A DNA stretch of 7,803 bases. It comes from Acidobacteriaceae bacterium (GTDB lineage Bacteria > Acidobacteriota > Terriglobia > Terriglobales > Acidobacteriaceae). The stretch covers positions 1 through 7,803 of the forward strand of contig JAUTWY010000262.1 in the NCBI GenBank assembly GCA_030838305.1, given 5' to 3'. The position numbers were made by a program, and so were the translations under genes. Positions 1 to 6,216 of the stretch are shown piece by piece (positions within the stretch are counted from its first letter, which is position 1; every line of letters starts with the position of its first letter). The notes beneath the pieces were generated by a model. The model worked only from the letters and a program-made list of their open reading frames with translations. It did no database searches and had not been told where the DNA came from.

Positions 1-1589
1 AGGCAGTGGCTATTTTCGAAGGCCAGCCTCCACTGGAAAAAATCTATGCCGTGAATGAGAGCGCCGGCCGCGTAGGTATCGCCACGGGTATGACGAAAGC
101 CCAGGCGGAGCTTTGTTCGGAGTTGACGCTGCGTCCGCGCTCTTTTTTGCAGGAGTCGGCAGCGCATGCCGCTCTTTTGGATTGTGCGCAGTCTTTCTCG
201 CCCTGTGTGGAAGATGCTGGCGCTGACACCATGATTCTTGATCTTGCCGGGATGGAGTCGCTTTTCGGTACGCTGCCAGAAATTGCCCTTAGTCTCTCGC
301 AATGCGCGACAGATCTTGGACTGGATCGGAACGTTGCTGTGGCTTCGAATCCCGATGCTGCCGTGCTCGCTGCCCGCGGGTTTTCCGCTGTGACCGTGAT
401 TCCGCCGGGAAAGGAAGCGGAACAACTCGGCTCACTGACGATTGAAGTTTTATTTTTCCAGCAAGAAGAAGAAAAAACGAGAGAGCAAAAAAAAGAAGCC
501 GTTCGCCTTCTCGAAACACTGGAGCGTTGGGGCGTGCGTGATTTGCGGTCTCTGGCCACACTGCCGGAAGTTGCGCTGAGCGAGCGTTTGGGACAAGAGG
601 GGCTGCGTTGGCAGCAACTGGCGCGAGGCGCGGCTTCGCGCACGCTGGTTCCGGAGGAAGTCCCGGCGGTATTTGAAGAAGCAATCGAACTGGAATTCCC
701 CATCGTGCTGCTGGAGCCACTGGCGTTCCTGCTGAATCGTCTGCTCGATCAGATTTGTGCGCGCTTGGCCGCGCGTGCGTTGAACACGCAGGAATTGCGG
801 CTCACGCTGGAATTGCAGAATTTAACCGGGGTTGACCCTCACTCCGACACTGTGGGGATTCCCAGCGAGAGCGATACGGCACAAAGCACGACAGAATCTC
901 AATCATCAGCTCGGCAATTTGTATCCGGCCGGCAAGGGAAGTTCTGCCGAACTCTTCGTCTTCCCCTTCCCATGCTTGATTCCAAACTTTTTCTCAAGCT
1001 GCTGCAACTGGATTTGAACGCGCATCCGCCGGGCGCTCCTATTACAAAGATTCATCTGCTCGCGGAACCGGCGCGGCCGCGATCGGCCCAGGGCGGGCTG
1101 TTTCTGCCACCGTCGCCAGAACCGGAAAAATTGGAACTAACGCTGGCGCGCATCGCCGGCCTGGTCGGAGAGGCCCGCGTGGGCTCGCTGGAATTGTTGG
1201 ATACGCATCGTGCTGAAGCTTTTCGCATGCAGCGCTTTTTGCCCGGAGCTGCGCCGGAAAGACGAGCGCGAAAGACTTCCGAACCAGCAAAGGATAAAGA
1301 GAAATCCGCTGTCGCCGCGCTGCGCATGTTCCGTCCGCCGTTGCGTGCCGCTGTGACTTTCGAGAACGGGGAACTGGCGCGCGTGGCGGGTACGAAAAAA
1401 AAAGAAGTGCAGGGCACTGTGCTCTGGAAAGCCGGCCCCTGGCGCAGTTCCGGCGACTGGTGGGAGCGCGAAGCCTGGGCGCGCGAGGAGTGGGACATTG
1501 CTTTGCAAAATGCAGATGGAGTTGTTCTCTACCGGCTGGTGCACGATCTGTTGGAGGGACGCTGGTTCGTGGAAGGAACGTATGACTGA
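1..1589 (+). CDS. imuB: ImuB, inactive Y-family polymerase subunit of the mutasome (5' partial)
   Basis: Adaptor subunit of the ImuA-ImuB-DnaE2 translesion system; in the family it links DnaE2 to the sliding clamp without polymerising itself. The reading frame is open to the window edge, and the first residues (from GTG at 6, IFEGQPPLEKIYAVNE) match the inside of the family's N-terminal domain, so the true start and first catalytic Asp lie upstream; that GTG is probably an internal Val. Numbering from it, the block at residues 65-82 aligns with the Y-family SIDE motif but reads GADT (72-75), so the catalytic Glu is Thr, as expected for ImuB. An HhH-like region follows (about 170-215), then the little-finger region with RTLRLPLP (315-322), a clamp-motif-like QGGLF (362-366), and the typical ImuB C-terminus rich in Trp/Glu (about 480-527). 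Odd points are a Ser/Thr-rich insertion at about 274-313 and A8 and A9 tracts at 487-494 and 1395-1403. The product is confident. Confidence 0.93.
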   Translation, partial: AVAIFEGQPPLEKIYAVNESAGRVGIATGMTKAQAELCSELTLRPRSFLQESAAHAALLDCAQSFSPCVEDAGADTMILDLAGMESLFGTLPEIALSLSQCATDLGLDRNVAVASNPDAAVLAARGFSAVTVIPPGKEAEQLGSLTIEVLFFQQEEEKTREQKKEAVRLLETLERWGVRDLRSLATLPEVALSERLGQEGLRWQQLARGAASRTLVPEEVPAVFEEAIELEFPIVLLEPLAFLLNRLLDQICARLAARALNTQELRLTLELQNLTGVDPHSDTVGIPSESDTAQSTTESQSSARQFVSGRQGKFCRTLRLPLPMLDSKLFLKLLQLDLNAHPPGAPITKIHLLAEPARPRSAQGGLFLPPSPEPEKLELTLARIAGLVGEARVGSLELLDTHRAEAFRMQRFLPGAAPERRARKTSEPAKDKEKSAVAALRMFRPPLRAAVTFENGELARVAGTKKKEVQGTVLWKAGPWRSSGDWWEREAWAREEWDIALQNADGVVLYRLVHDLLEGRWFVEGTYD

Positions 1590-1594
1590 AAAAT

Positions 1595-1672
1595 CAGTTC
1601 TCAGTTCTCAGTTGAGACCTTCACGACCCGCGAGTCCGGGAGGTTTTCACTGAGAACTGGGAACTGAGAACT
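1595..1672. repeat. Inverted repeat of CAGTTCT heptamers between imuB and dnaE2
   Basis: The left arm has the heptamers CAGTTCT, CAGTTCT, CAGTTGA (1595-1615). The right arm, read on the minus strand from 1672, repeats as AGTTCTC, AGTTCCC, AGTTCTC, AGTG. Bases 1596-1613 pair with 1655-1672 in an 18-bp stem with a single G-T wobble (1608/1660) around a 41-base centre. The element fills nearly the whole 82-bp gap between the genes and ends on the first base of dnaE2's TTG start codon. In RNA it could form a strong hairpin over the start region. A GGGAGG purine block lies in the centre (1638-1643), too far from the TTG to be a normal ribosome site. It lacks a following T-run, so it is not a canonical terminator. 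Same class as the repeats inside dnaE2. Confidence 0.85.
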
Positions 1673-4600
1673 TGTATATCGAGCTTCATGCCCGCTCCGC
1701 TTTTAGCTTCCTCGAAGGTTCGTCCTTGCCAGAGGAGATGGTGGCAATGTGCGCCCGTCTCGGCATGCCGGCCATGGCATTGCTCGATACTGACGGCGTT
1801 TACGGTGCGCCGCGTTTTCATCTGGCTGCAAAAAAACTTGAAATTAAGGCGCACATCGGCGCGGAAGTCAGCGCTGATCTTTCATCTCGAAATTCTCGCC
1901 TTCCTCTTCTCGTCTCCTCACGCGTTGGTTATCAGAACCTTTGCCGCCTCATTACCAAAATGAAGTTACGCGCCAAAAAAGGTGAAGGGGCGGTCCGCGA
2001 AGAAGAACTGGAAGAACATGCGGAAGGCCTCATTTGCCTGACCGGCGGCGCGGACGGGCCGCTGGCTACTACTTTGCAGCACGGTGGTGTGGAAGAAGCC
2101 AGCAGACAAGTGGAGCAATTGATCGGATTGTTTGGCCGAAACAATGTGTACATCGAGTTGCAACGCCATTTCCACCGCGAAGAAGAATCTCGCAACCGCA
2201 CTGCCATCGCCATCGCCCACTCGCTTCATCTTCCGCTGCTCGCCACCAATGGCGTCTGCTATGCAACCGCGAAAGATGGTGAGCTTTGCGACGCATTTAC
2301 CGCCATCCGCCATCACCGCACACTCTCGACTGCTGGCCGGCTACTGGCACGCAACGCAGAGCGTCACCTGAAATCGCCGCAAGAGATGCAACGACTCTTC
2401 GCCGACCTGCCTGAGGCTCTCGCCAATACGCTCGAACTTTCCTCTCGCCTCGAGTTTACGCTGAACGACCTCGGCTACCAGTTTCCCCTCTATCCCGTTC
2501 CCCAAGGCGAGACCATGAATTCGTTCCTGCGCGACCGCGCATGGGAAGGTTTTCGGGAACGTTATGGCAGGGCCGCAAACGAGATGCAAACCCGCGCCCG
2601 CCGCCAGATTGAGCGCGAACTGGCGCTGATCGAAAAATTAAAACTTGCCGGTTACTTCCTCATCGTTTGGGATCTGGTGCGCTTCTGCCGTGCGCAAAAC
2701 ATTCTGCTGCAGGGCCGCGGATCGGCCGCGAACAGCGCCGTCTGTTATTCGCTGGGCATCACCGCCGTCGATCCCATCAGCATGGAGCTGCTCTTTGAGC
2801 GCTTCCTTTCCGAAGAGCGCGGCGAGTGGCCCGACATCGATCTCGACCTGCCCAGCGGCGACGAACGCGAAAGAGTTATTCAGTATGTCTACCACCGCTA
2901 CGGCGAGCGTGGCGCGGCCATGACGGCGAACGTCATCACCTACCGCAATCGCATGGCGGCGCGCGAAATGGGCAAGGCGCTGGGATTCGATGCGGAAACG
3001 CTCGCCAAGATTTCCGCCGCGGTCGCTACCTGGGAATTCCGCGATGAGAACGATGCGCTCGACCGCCGCTTCCGCGATGCAGGACTCGACCTCAACCATC
3101 CCCGCCTGCGCAAATATTACGAGTTATGCCTTGCGGTTCAAGATATGCCGCGGCATCTTGGCCAGCACTCCGGCGGTATGGTTATTTGCCAGGGACAACT
3201 CGATTCTGTCGTTCCGCTCGAACCTGCTTCCATGCCCGGCCGCGTGGTGGTGCAGTGGGACAAAGAAGATTGCGCCGACATGGGCATCATTAAAGTCGAT
3301 CTGCTTGGCCTCGGAATGATGGCCGTGCTCAAGGATTCCATTGAACTGGTCCGCCAGCATTATCCCGAAGAAGTCGATCTGGCGCACCTTCCGCAGGATG
3401 ACGCCGCGGTTTATTCCGCGCTGCAAAAGGCGGACACCATTGGGCTGTTTCAGGTGGAAAGCCGGGCGCAAATGTCGTGCCTGCCGCGCCTGCGTCCGAA
3501 ACGTTTCTATGACATTGTGGTGCAGGTGGCGATCATCCGGCCGGGGCCGATCGTCGGAAAGATGGTGAATCCTTTTCTGTTGCGCCGCCAGGGACGCGAA
3601 GAGGTTACGTATCCGCATCCGTCGCTCGAACCGGTGCTTGCTCGCACGCTGGGCGTGCCACTTTTTCAGGAGCAGCTGCTGCGCATTGCCATGATTGCGG
3701 CAAATTTCAGCGGTGGCGAGGCTGAAGAGTTGCGCCGTGCCATGGGGTTCAAGCGATCGCAAGCGCGCATGCGCGAGATCGAAGCCAAGCTGCGCGCCGG
3801 CATGACCCAGAATGGAATTTCACCGAAGGCTCAGGAAGAAATCATTCTTTCGATCACGTCATTCGCGCTTTACGGATTCCCGGAATCGCATGCCGCCAGT
3901 TTCGCGCTGATCGCCTATGCCAGCGCTTATTTGAAGTGCCATTATTTGGCCGCTTTCACCGCCGCCCTGCTCAACAACCAGCCCATGGGTTTTTATTCTC
4001 CAGCAACGATCACCAAAGACGCGCAACGTCACGGTTTGAAAATGTTGCCGGTGGATGTGACGTGTTCGGAATGGATGTGCACGTTAGAGGCAGTGGTCAG
4101 TGGCCAGTGGTCAGTGGCCAGTAAAACAGCTGTGCAGGGGACGCCGGCGCTACGACTGGGATTGCGTTACGTGCGTGGATTGCGCGAGGCAGCTGCTCAC
4201 GCGCTGGTGCGCGAGCGCATGCGTGCTCCGTTTTCTTCTATTCACGATCTTACTCGACGCGTTCCAGAACTGCGCAAGGATGAACTTACTACTTTGGCAG
4301 AAATTGGCGCGCTGAATGCAGTGCCGAGTACCGGGTACCCAGTACCCAGTAAAACCATTGTCATTCCGACCTCCGGGCGAATGCGAGGGGTGAAGGAATC
4401 TCACAACTCGGTACCAGGTACTCGGTACTCGCCACTTCACCGCCGGGACGCGCTCTGGCAGGTGGAACGTGCGGTGCGCGGCTCCGGGCCGCTGCTGGAA
4501 AAGTTGCCGGAACCGGATACGCCTTCGCCGCTCCAGCCCATGAACCAGGAAGAGCGCCTGGTGGCTGATTTCCACGGCACCGGCCTCACCGTTGGCCCGC

Positions 4601-4956
4601 ATCCCATGGCGTACCGCCGGGAATGGCTCAATGCCATGGGCATTCGCCGGGCCAGTGAACTCCGCGACATTCCCAGCGGCAAGCGTCTTCGCATCGGAGG
4701 TTGCGTCATCGTGCGCCAGCGTCCCGGCACCGCGAAAGGTTTTGTGTTTCTCAGCCTGGAGGATGAAACCGGAGTGGCCAATGCGATCATCACTCCCGAC
4801 CTTTTTCACCGCAACCGACTGCTGCTGGCCTCGGAGCGATTTCTCGCCATCGAAGGCATTCTGCAAAATCAAGACAATGTGATTTCGGTGAAGGCAGAAC
4901 GGGTATTGCCACTGTTCGTCACGAAAGCCGAAACGGTCTCGCACGATTTCCATTGA
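1672..4956 (+). CDS. dnaE2: Error-prone DNA polymerase DnaE2 (C-family, alpha subunit type)
   Basis: Polymerase of the inducible translesion mutasome, acting with ImuB at lesions that stall replication. At 1094 residues it is of usual or slightly greater length. An N-terminal PHP domain opens with IELHARSAFSFLEG (3-16); the second metal-binding position is Arg rather than His. The palm holds PDIDLD with D388 and D390 and the third catalytic Asp, D543, in KVDLLGLG. HSGGM (499-503), FQVES (593-597) and RPGP (623-626) are typical C-family blocks. A tandem HhH region follows, then an OB fold around VRQRPGTAKGFVFLSLEDE (about 1012-1032). The start is TTG at 1672: an in-frame stop lies at 1651, only CTG is possible between, and MYIELH is where relatives begin. 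No convincing ribosome site precedes it. Two repeat-derived insertions (about 807-825 and 884-923) are translated in frame. Probably cotranscribed with imuB, hence SOS-controlled; the promoter is outside the window. Confidence 0.95.
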   Translation: MYIELHARSAFSFLEGSSLPEEMVAMCARLGMPAMALLDTDGVYGAPRFHLAAKKLEIKAHIGAEVSADLSSRNSRLPLLVSSRVGYQNLCRLITKMKLRAKKGEGAVREEELEEHAEGLICLTGGADGPLATTLQHGGVEEASRQVEQLIGLFGRNNVYIELQRHFHREEESRNRTAIAIAHSLHLPLLATNGVCYATAKDGELCDAFTAIRHHRTLSTAGRLLARNAERHLKSPQEMQRLFADLPEALANTLELSSRLEFTLNDLGYQFPLYPVPQGETMNSFLRDRAWEGFRERYGRAANEMQTRARRQIERELALIEKLKLAGYFLIVWDLVRFCRAQNILLQGRGSAANSAVCYSLGITAVDPISMELLFERFLSEERGEWPDIDLDLPSGDERERVIQYVYHRYGERGAAMTANVITYRNRMAAREMGKALGFDAETLAKISAAVATWEFRDENDALDRRFRDAGLDLNHPRLRKYYELCLAVQDMPRHLGQHSGGMVICQGQLDSVVPLEPASMPGRVVVQWDKEDCADMGIIKVDLLGLGMMAVLKDSIELVRQHYPEEVDLAHLPQDDAAVYSALQKADTIGLFQVESRAQMSCLPRLRPKRFYDIVVQVAIIRPGPIVGKMVNPFLLRRQGREEVTYPHPSLEPVLARTLGVPLFQEQLLRIAMIAANFSGGEAEELRRAMGFKRSQARMREIEAKLRAGMTQNGISPKAQEEIILSITSFALYGFPESHAASFALIAYASAYLKCHYLAAFTAALLNNQPMGFYSPATITKDAQRHGLKMLPVDVTCSEWMCTLEAVVSGQWSVASKTAVQGTPALRLGLRYVRGLREAAAHALVRERMRAPFSSIHDLTRRVPELRKDELTTLAEIGALNAVPSTGYPVPSKTIVIPTSGRMRGVKESHNSVPGTRYSPLHRRDALWQVERAVRGSGPLLEKLPEPDTPSPLQPMNQEERLVADFHGTGLTVGPHPMAYRREWLNAMGIRRASELRDIPSGKRLRIGGCVIVRQRPGTAKGFVFLSLEDETGVANAIITPDLFHRNRLLLASERFLAIEGILQNQDNVISVKAERVLPLFVTKAETVSHDFH
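4091..4122 (+). repeat. CAGTGGT/CAGTGGC heptamer array inside dnaE2
   Basis: Four and a half tandem 7-mers alternate CAGTGGT and CAGTGGC, giving a perfect 14-bp unit at 4091-4104 and 4105-4118 followed by CAGT. The array is translated within DnaE2 as AVVSGQWSVASK (residues 807-818), between TLE (804-806) and ALRLGLRYVRG, blocks that sit close together in the family. No inverted partner arm is visible nearby. It is followed by CAGTAAAAC, the same nine bases that end the left arm of the repeat at 4325-4431. Confidence 0.85.
4325..4431. repeat. Nested inverted repeat with GTACC heptamers, inserted in dnaE2
   Basis: The left arm has the heptamers GAGTACC, GGGTACC, CAGTACC then CAGT (4326-4350). 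The right arm (4406-4431) carries the same repeats inverted. Comparing 4325-4350 with the reverse complement of 4406-4431 gives 22 of 26 identical positions. The 55-base centre holds its own small palindrome, TCATTCC against GGAAT. The element is read through in frame by dnaE2 and accounts for nearly all of a roughly 40-residue insertion (884-923) between EIGALNA and RRDALWQVERAV, which are close together in related proteins as I recall them. Confidence 0.83.
4359..4404. repeat. Inner imperfect palindrome (TCATTCCGAC ... GAAGGAATCTCAC)
   Basis: Within the centre of the 4325-4431 element, ATTCC (4363-4367) is complementary to GGAAT (4395-4399), flanked by TTGTC on the left and CTCAC on the right. 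Motifs of the form GTCATTCCGA...GGAATCTC recur, from memory, as intergenic repeats in Acidobacteriota and some other phyla, which would make this a second repeat family nested in the first. That identification is from recollection and needs a genome search. Confidence 0.4.
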
Positions 4957-5014
4957 AAATTCAGAAAAAAAGCGGGGCAGGACCTTACTCCTCCGGCGGG
5001 CGATTTTCCGGAGG
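4957..5014. terminator. Possible weak terminator between convergent dnaE2 and the DUF3106 gene
   Basis: Only 28 bp separate the two convergent stop codons. CCTCCGG (4990-4996) pairs with CCGGAGG (5008-5014), a 7-bp stem lying in the last codons of the minus-strand gene. A run of seven A at 4965-4971 gives a U-tract on the minus strand, but about 18 bases beyond the stem. Neither strand shows a canonical stem directly followed by U-tract, so termination here is only suggested by the gene arrangement. Confidence 0.25.
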
Positions 5015-5584
5015 CGCTAGCGGCAACCTTGCCGCTTCTCGCATGATGTCGCGCTCCTGGGGCGAGAACATACTTCTGAAGCGATCAGAATTGATGATGC
5101 GCTCCCGCTGCTCCGGAGGCATGGCACTCAGGTGGTTCAGGGCCGTTCCGACCATGCGCCGCCGATCGGGCCGAAGTTGTTGCATTTGGCCGTGAATCTG
5201 ACGCGCCCACTGTTTCTGTTCCGGCGTTAGGTGCTCCCAGGTTTCCATGCGATGCAGCATTCGCTGTTGTTCTGGCGGAGGAAGCATGGAGAAATGCTGC
5301 AACTGCCGGCGCAACTGCTGCTGCCGCTCTGGAGGTAAACGGCGGAATGCAGGATCGCTCTGCAAGGCGCGGTCCTGCTCCCAGGGAGGCACATTCCTAT
5401 AGCGGCGAAGCCAATCGCCCGCATGCCCTGCGCCCGGGTAAGGCGGACGCGAGCGGTATTGATTATGCGGAGGCGGCGGGCGGTAGGGGTTATCGTGTTG
5501 CGCCAGGCATGGAGACACCACGGCGATTACCACCGCTAACACGGCCGCCGCCATCCCTGCCGTCACGAAATGTATCCGCCGCAT
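4985..5584 (-). CDS. Secreted DUF3106-type protein built from seven 18-residue repeats
   Basis: A 199-residue exported protein of unknown function. Residues 1-29 are a signal peptide: basic MRRIHF, a hydrophobic stretch 8-23, and a likely cleavage around CLAQ. A Pro/Tyr/His-rich linker follows (30-60). From residue 65 a motif of hydrophobic-x-Pro followed by Glu/Gln/Arg recurs every 18 residues exactly (65, 83, 101, 119, 137, 155, 173), for example LPPERQQQLRRQLQHFSM. This matches the look of DUF3106, with a loose resemblance of LTPEQ at 119 to the LTxxQ motifs of Spy/CpxP periplasmic proteins. The ATG at 5584 has AAGG seven bases upstream. It is the last gene of the sigma / anti-sigma operon, 59 bp after the anti-sigma stop, suggesting an envelope role linked to that regulator, perhaps as target or sensor. 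Gene call secure, family likely, function inferred only. Confidence 0.82.
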   Translation of the reverse strand: MRRIHFVTAGMAAAVLAVVIAVVSPCLAQHDNPYRPPPPHNQYRSRPPYPGAGHAGDWLRRYRNVPPWEQDRALQSDPAFRRLPPERQQQLRRQLQHFSMLPPPEQQRMLHRMETWEHLTPEQKQWARQIHGQMQQLRPDRRRMVGTALNHLSAMPPEQRERIINSDRFRSMFSPQERDIMREAARLPLAPPENRPPEE

Positions 5585-5643
5585 TCGCCCGCCTTGATAC
5601 TTCCCTGATCGCTTGTTTTTCCCGCTGGGATCCCGCTTCGTGG

Positions 5644-6150
5644 TTACGGATTTGCCGTCACATCTTGCTGCACTTCCAGGTCATCCAGCAAATCGAAATC
5701 GGCATACAGATCGAGATTCTTGTCCAGAGCCTGCAAATCGCTCACGGCTGTGCCCGGCTCTGCGGATTGATTTGTCTGGGGTTCGACTACGGCTGTTTCG
5801 TCACGCCCCGGCTGCTTATAGGTAGCGCTACGCTGAGTGAAGAACAGGCCCACGCCAAGTCCGACCAGCACTGTAAGTGCCGCAGCCAGCACCGGACGCC
5901 GAAGCCACTCCAACCATCCCGCTTGCGGTTTGGCCATTTCTTCACGCAGGCGCGCCTGCAGTCGAACATCAAAATATTGCGATGGCTCCAGAGGCTGCCA
6001 TTCGTCCAGCAGGGCCATCGTCTGCCGGAACTCTTCCAGCTTTCCCGTACACACTGGGCAGCCTGCAAGATGTCCGGTGATTTCCGGAGTCATTCCCATC
6101 AGCCCGGATGCCAGGTCTGGCATTACTTCCCGAATTTCCTTGCACTTCAT
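5644..6150 (-). CDS. Membrane-anchored zinc-finger anti-sigma factor
   Basis: Predicted to hold the ECF sigma factor encoded just upstream at the membrane until a signal frees it. Numbered from ATG 6150 (168 residues), the N-terminal cytoplasmic part has the ZAS-type zinc motif H27-x3-C31-x2-C34 with a further Cys at 3. A single membrane segment follows at about 86-105 (PVLAAALTVLVGLGVGLFF), preceded by two Arg, giving a cytoplasmic N-terminus. The C-terminal part is acidic and ends with a DLYADFDLLDDLE stretch. GTG at 6153 is an alternative start. GGGGAG lies six bases before the GTG and nine before the ATG, so both are possible. The gene sits 63 bp downstream of the sigma gene and 59 bp upstream of the DUF3106 gene on the same strand, as expected for a cognate pair with a downstream partner. 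The sequence does not show what signal it senses. Confidence 0.87.
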   Translation of the reverse strand: MKCKEIREVMPDLASGLMGMTPEITGHLAGCPVCTGKLEEFRQTMALLDEWQPLEPSQYFDVRLQARLREEMAKPQAGWLEWLRRPVLAAALTVLVGLGVGLFFTQRSATYKQPGRDETAVVEPQTNQSAEPGTAVSDLQALDKNLDLYADFDLLDDLEVQQDVTANP

Positions 6151-6216
6151 CACCGTGTGCTCCCCTTAATCTCTCTTCGCTGCCGTCACTTCGCCAAAAA
6201 ACAAAAAGTGCATTTC

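Noticed and set aside
6..8. GTG as the true start of imuB
   Set aside because: The frame is open to the window edge and the residues that follow match the inside of the family's N-terminal domain, so the gene begins upstream.
44..703. A 219-residue minus-strand ORF
   Set aside because: Ser/Arg-rich shadow of imuB.
1582..1653. A 23-codon gene starting with ATG at the end of imuB
   Set aside because: It is composed mostly of the repeat element and has no recognisable product; it is kept only as a possible relic of an older dnaE2 start.
1595..1672. The imuB-dnaE2 inverted repeat as a transcription terminator
   Set aside because: The stem is long but lacks a following T-run and has a 41-base loop; the downstream gene belongs to the same pathway and needs the shared transcript.
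3124..3762. A 212-residue minus-strand ORF
   Set aside because: Shadow of the dnaE2 polymerase core that contains D543 and other conserved motifs.
1595..4431. Heptamer arrays as a CRISPR array
   Set aside because: Units are 7 bp without spacers, unlike the roughly 25-40 bp repeats with unique spacers of CRISPR.
4325..4431. An insertion sequence with a transposase
   Set aside because: At about 107 bp it has no coding capacity of its own; at most a non-autonomous element, with no clear target duplication seen.
4150..4953. A 267-residue minus-strand ORF
   Set aside because: Shadow of the dnaE2 C-terminus, whose OB-fold and HhH blocks are well conserved in the plus frame.
5020..5035. GCGGCAA-CC-TTGCCGC hairpin as a dnaE2 terminator
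   Set aside because: It lies in the coding region of the convergent gene, has a two-base loop and no T-tract; probably coding coincidence.
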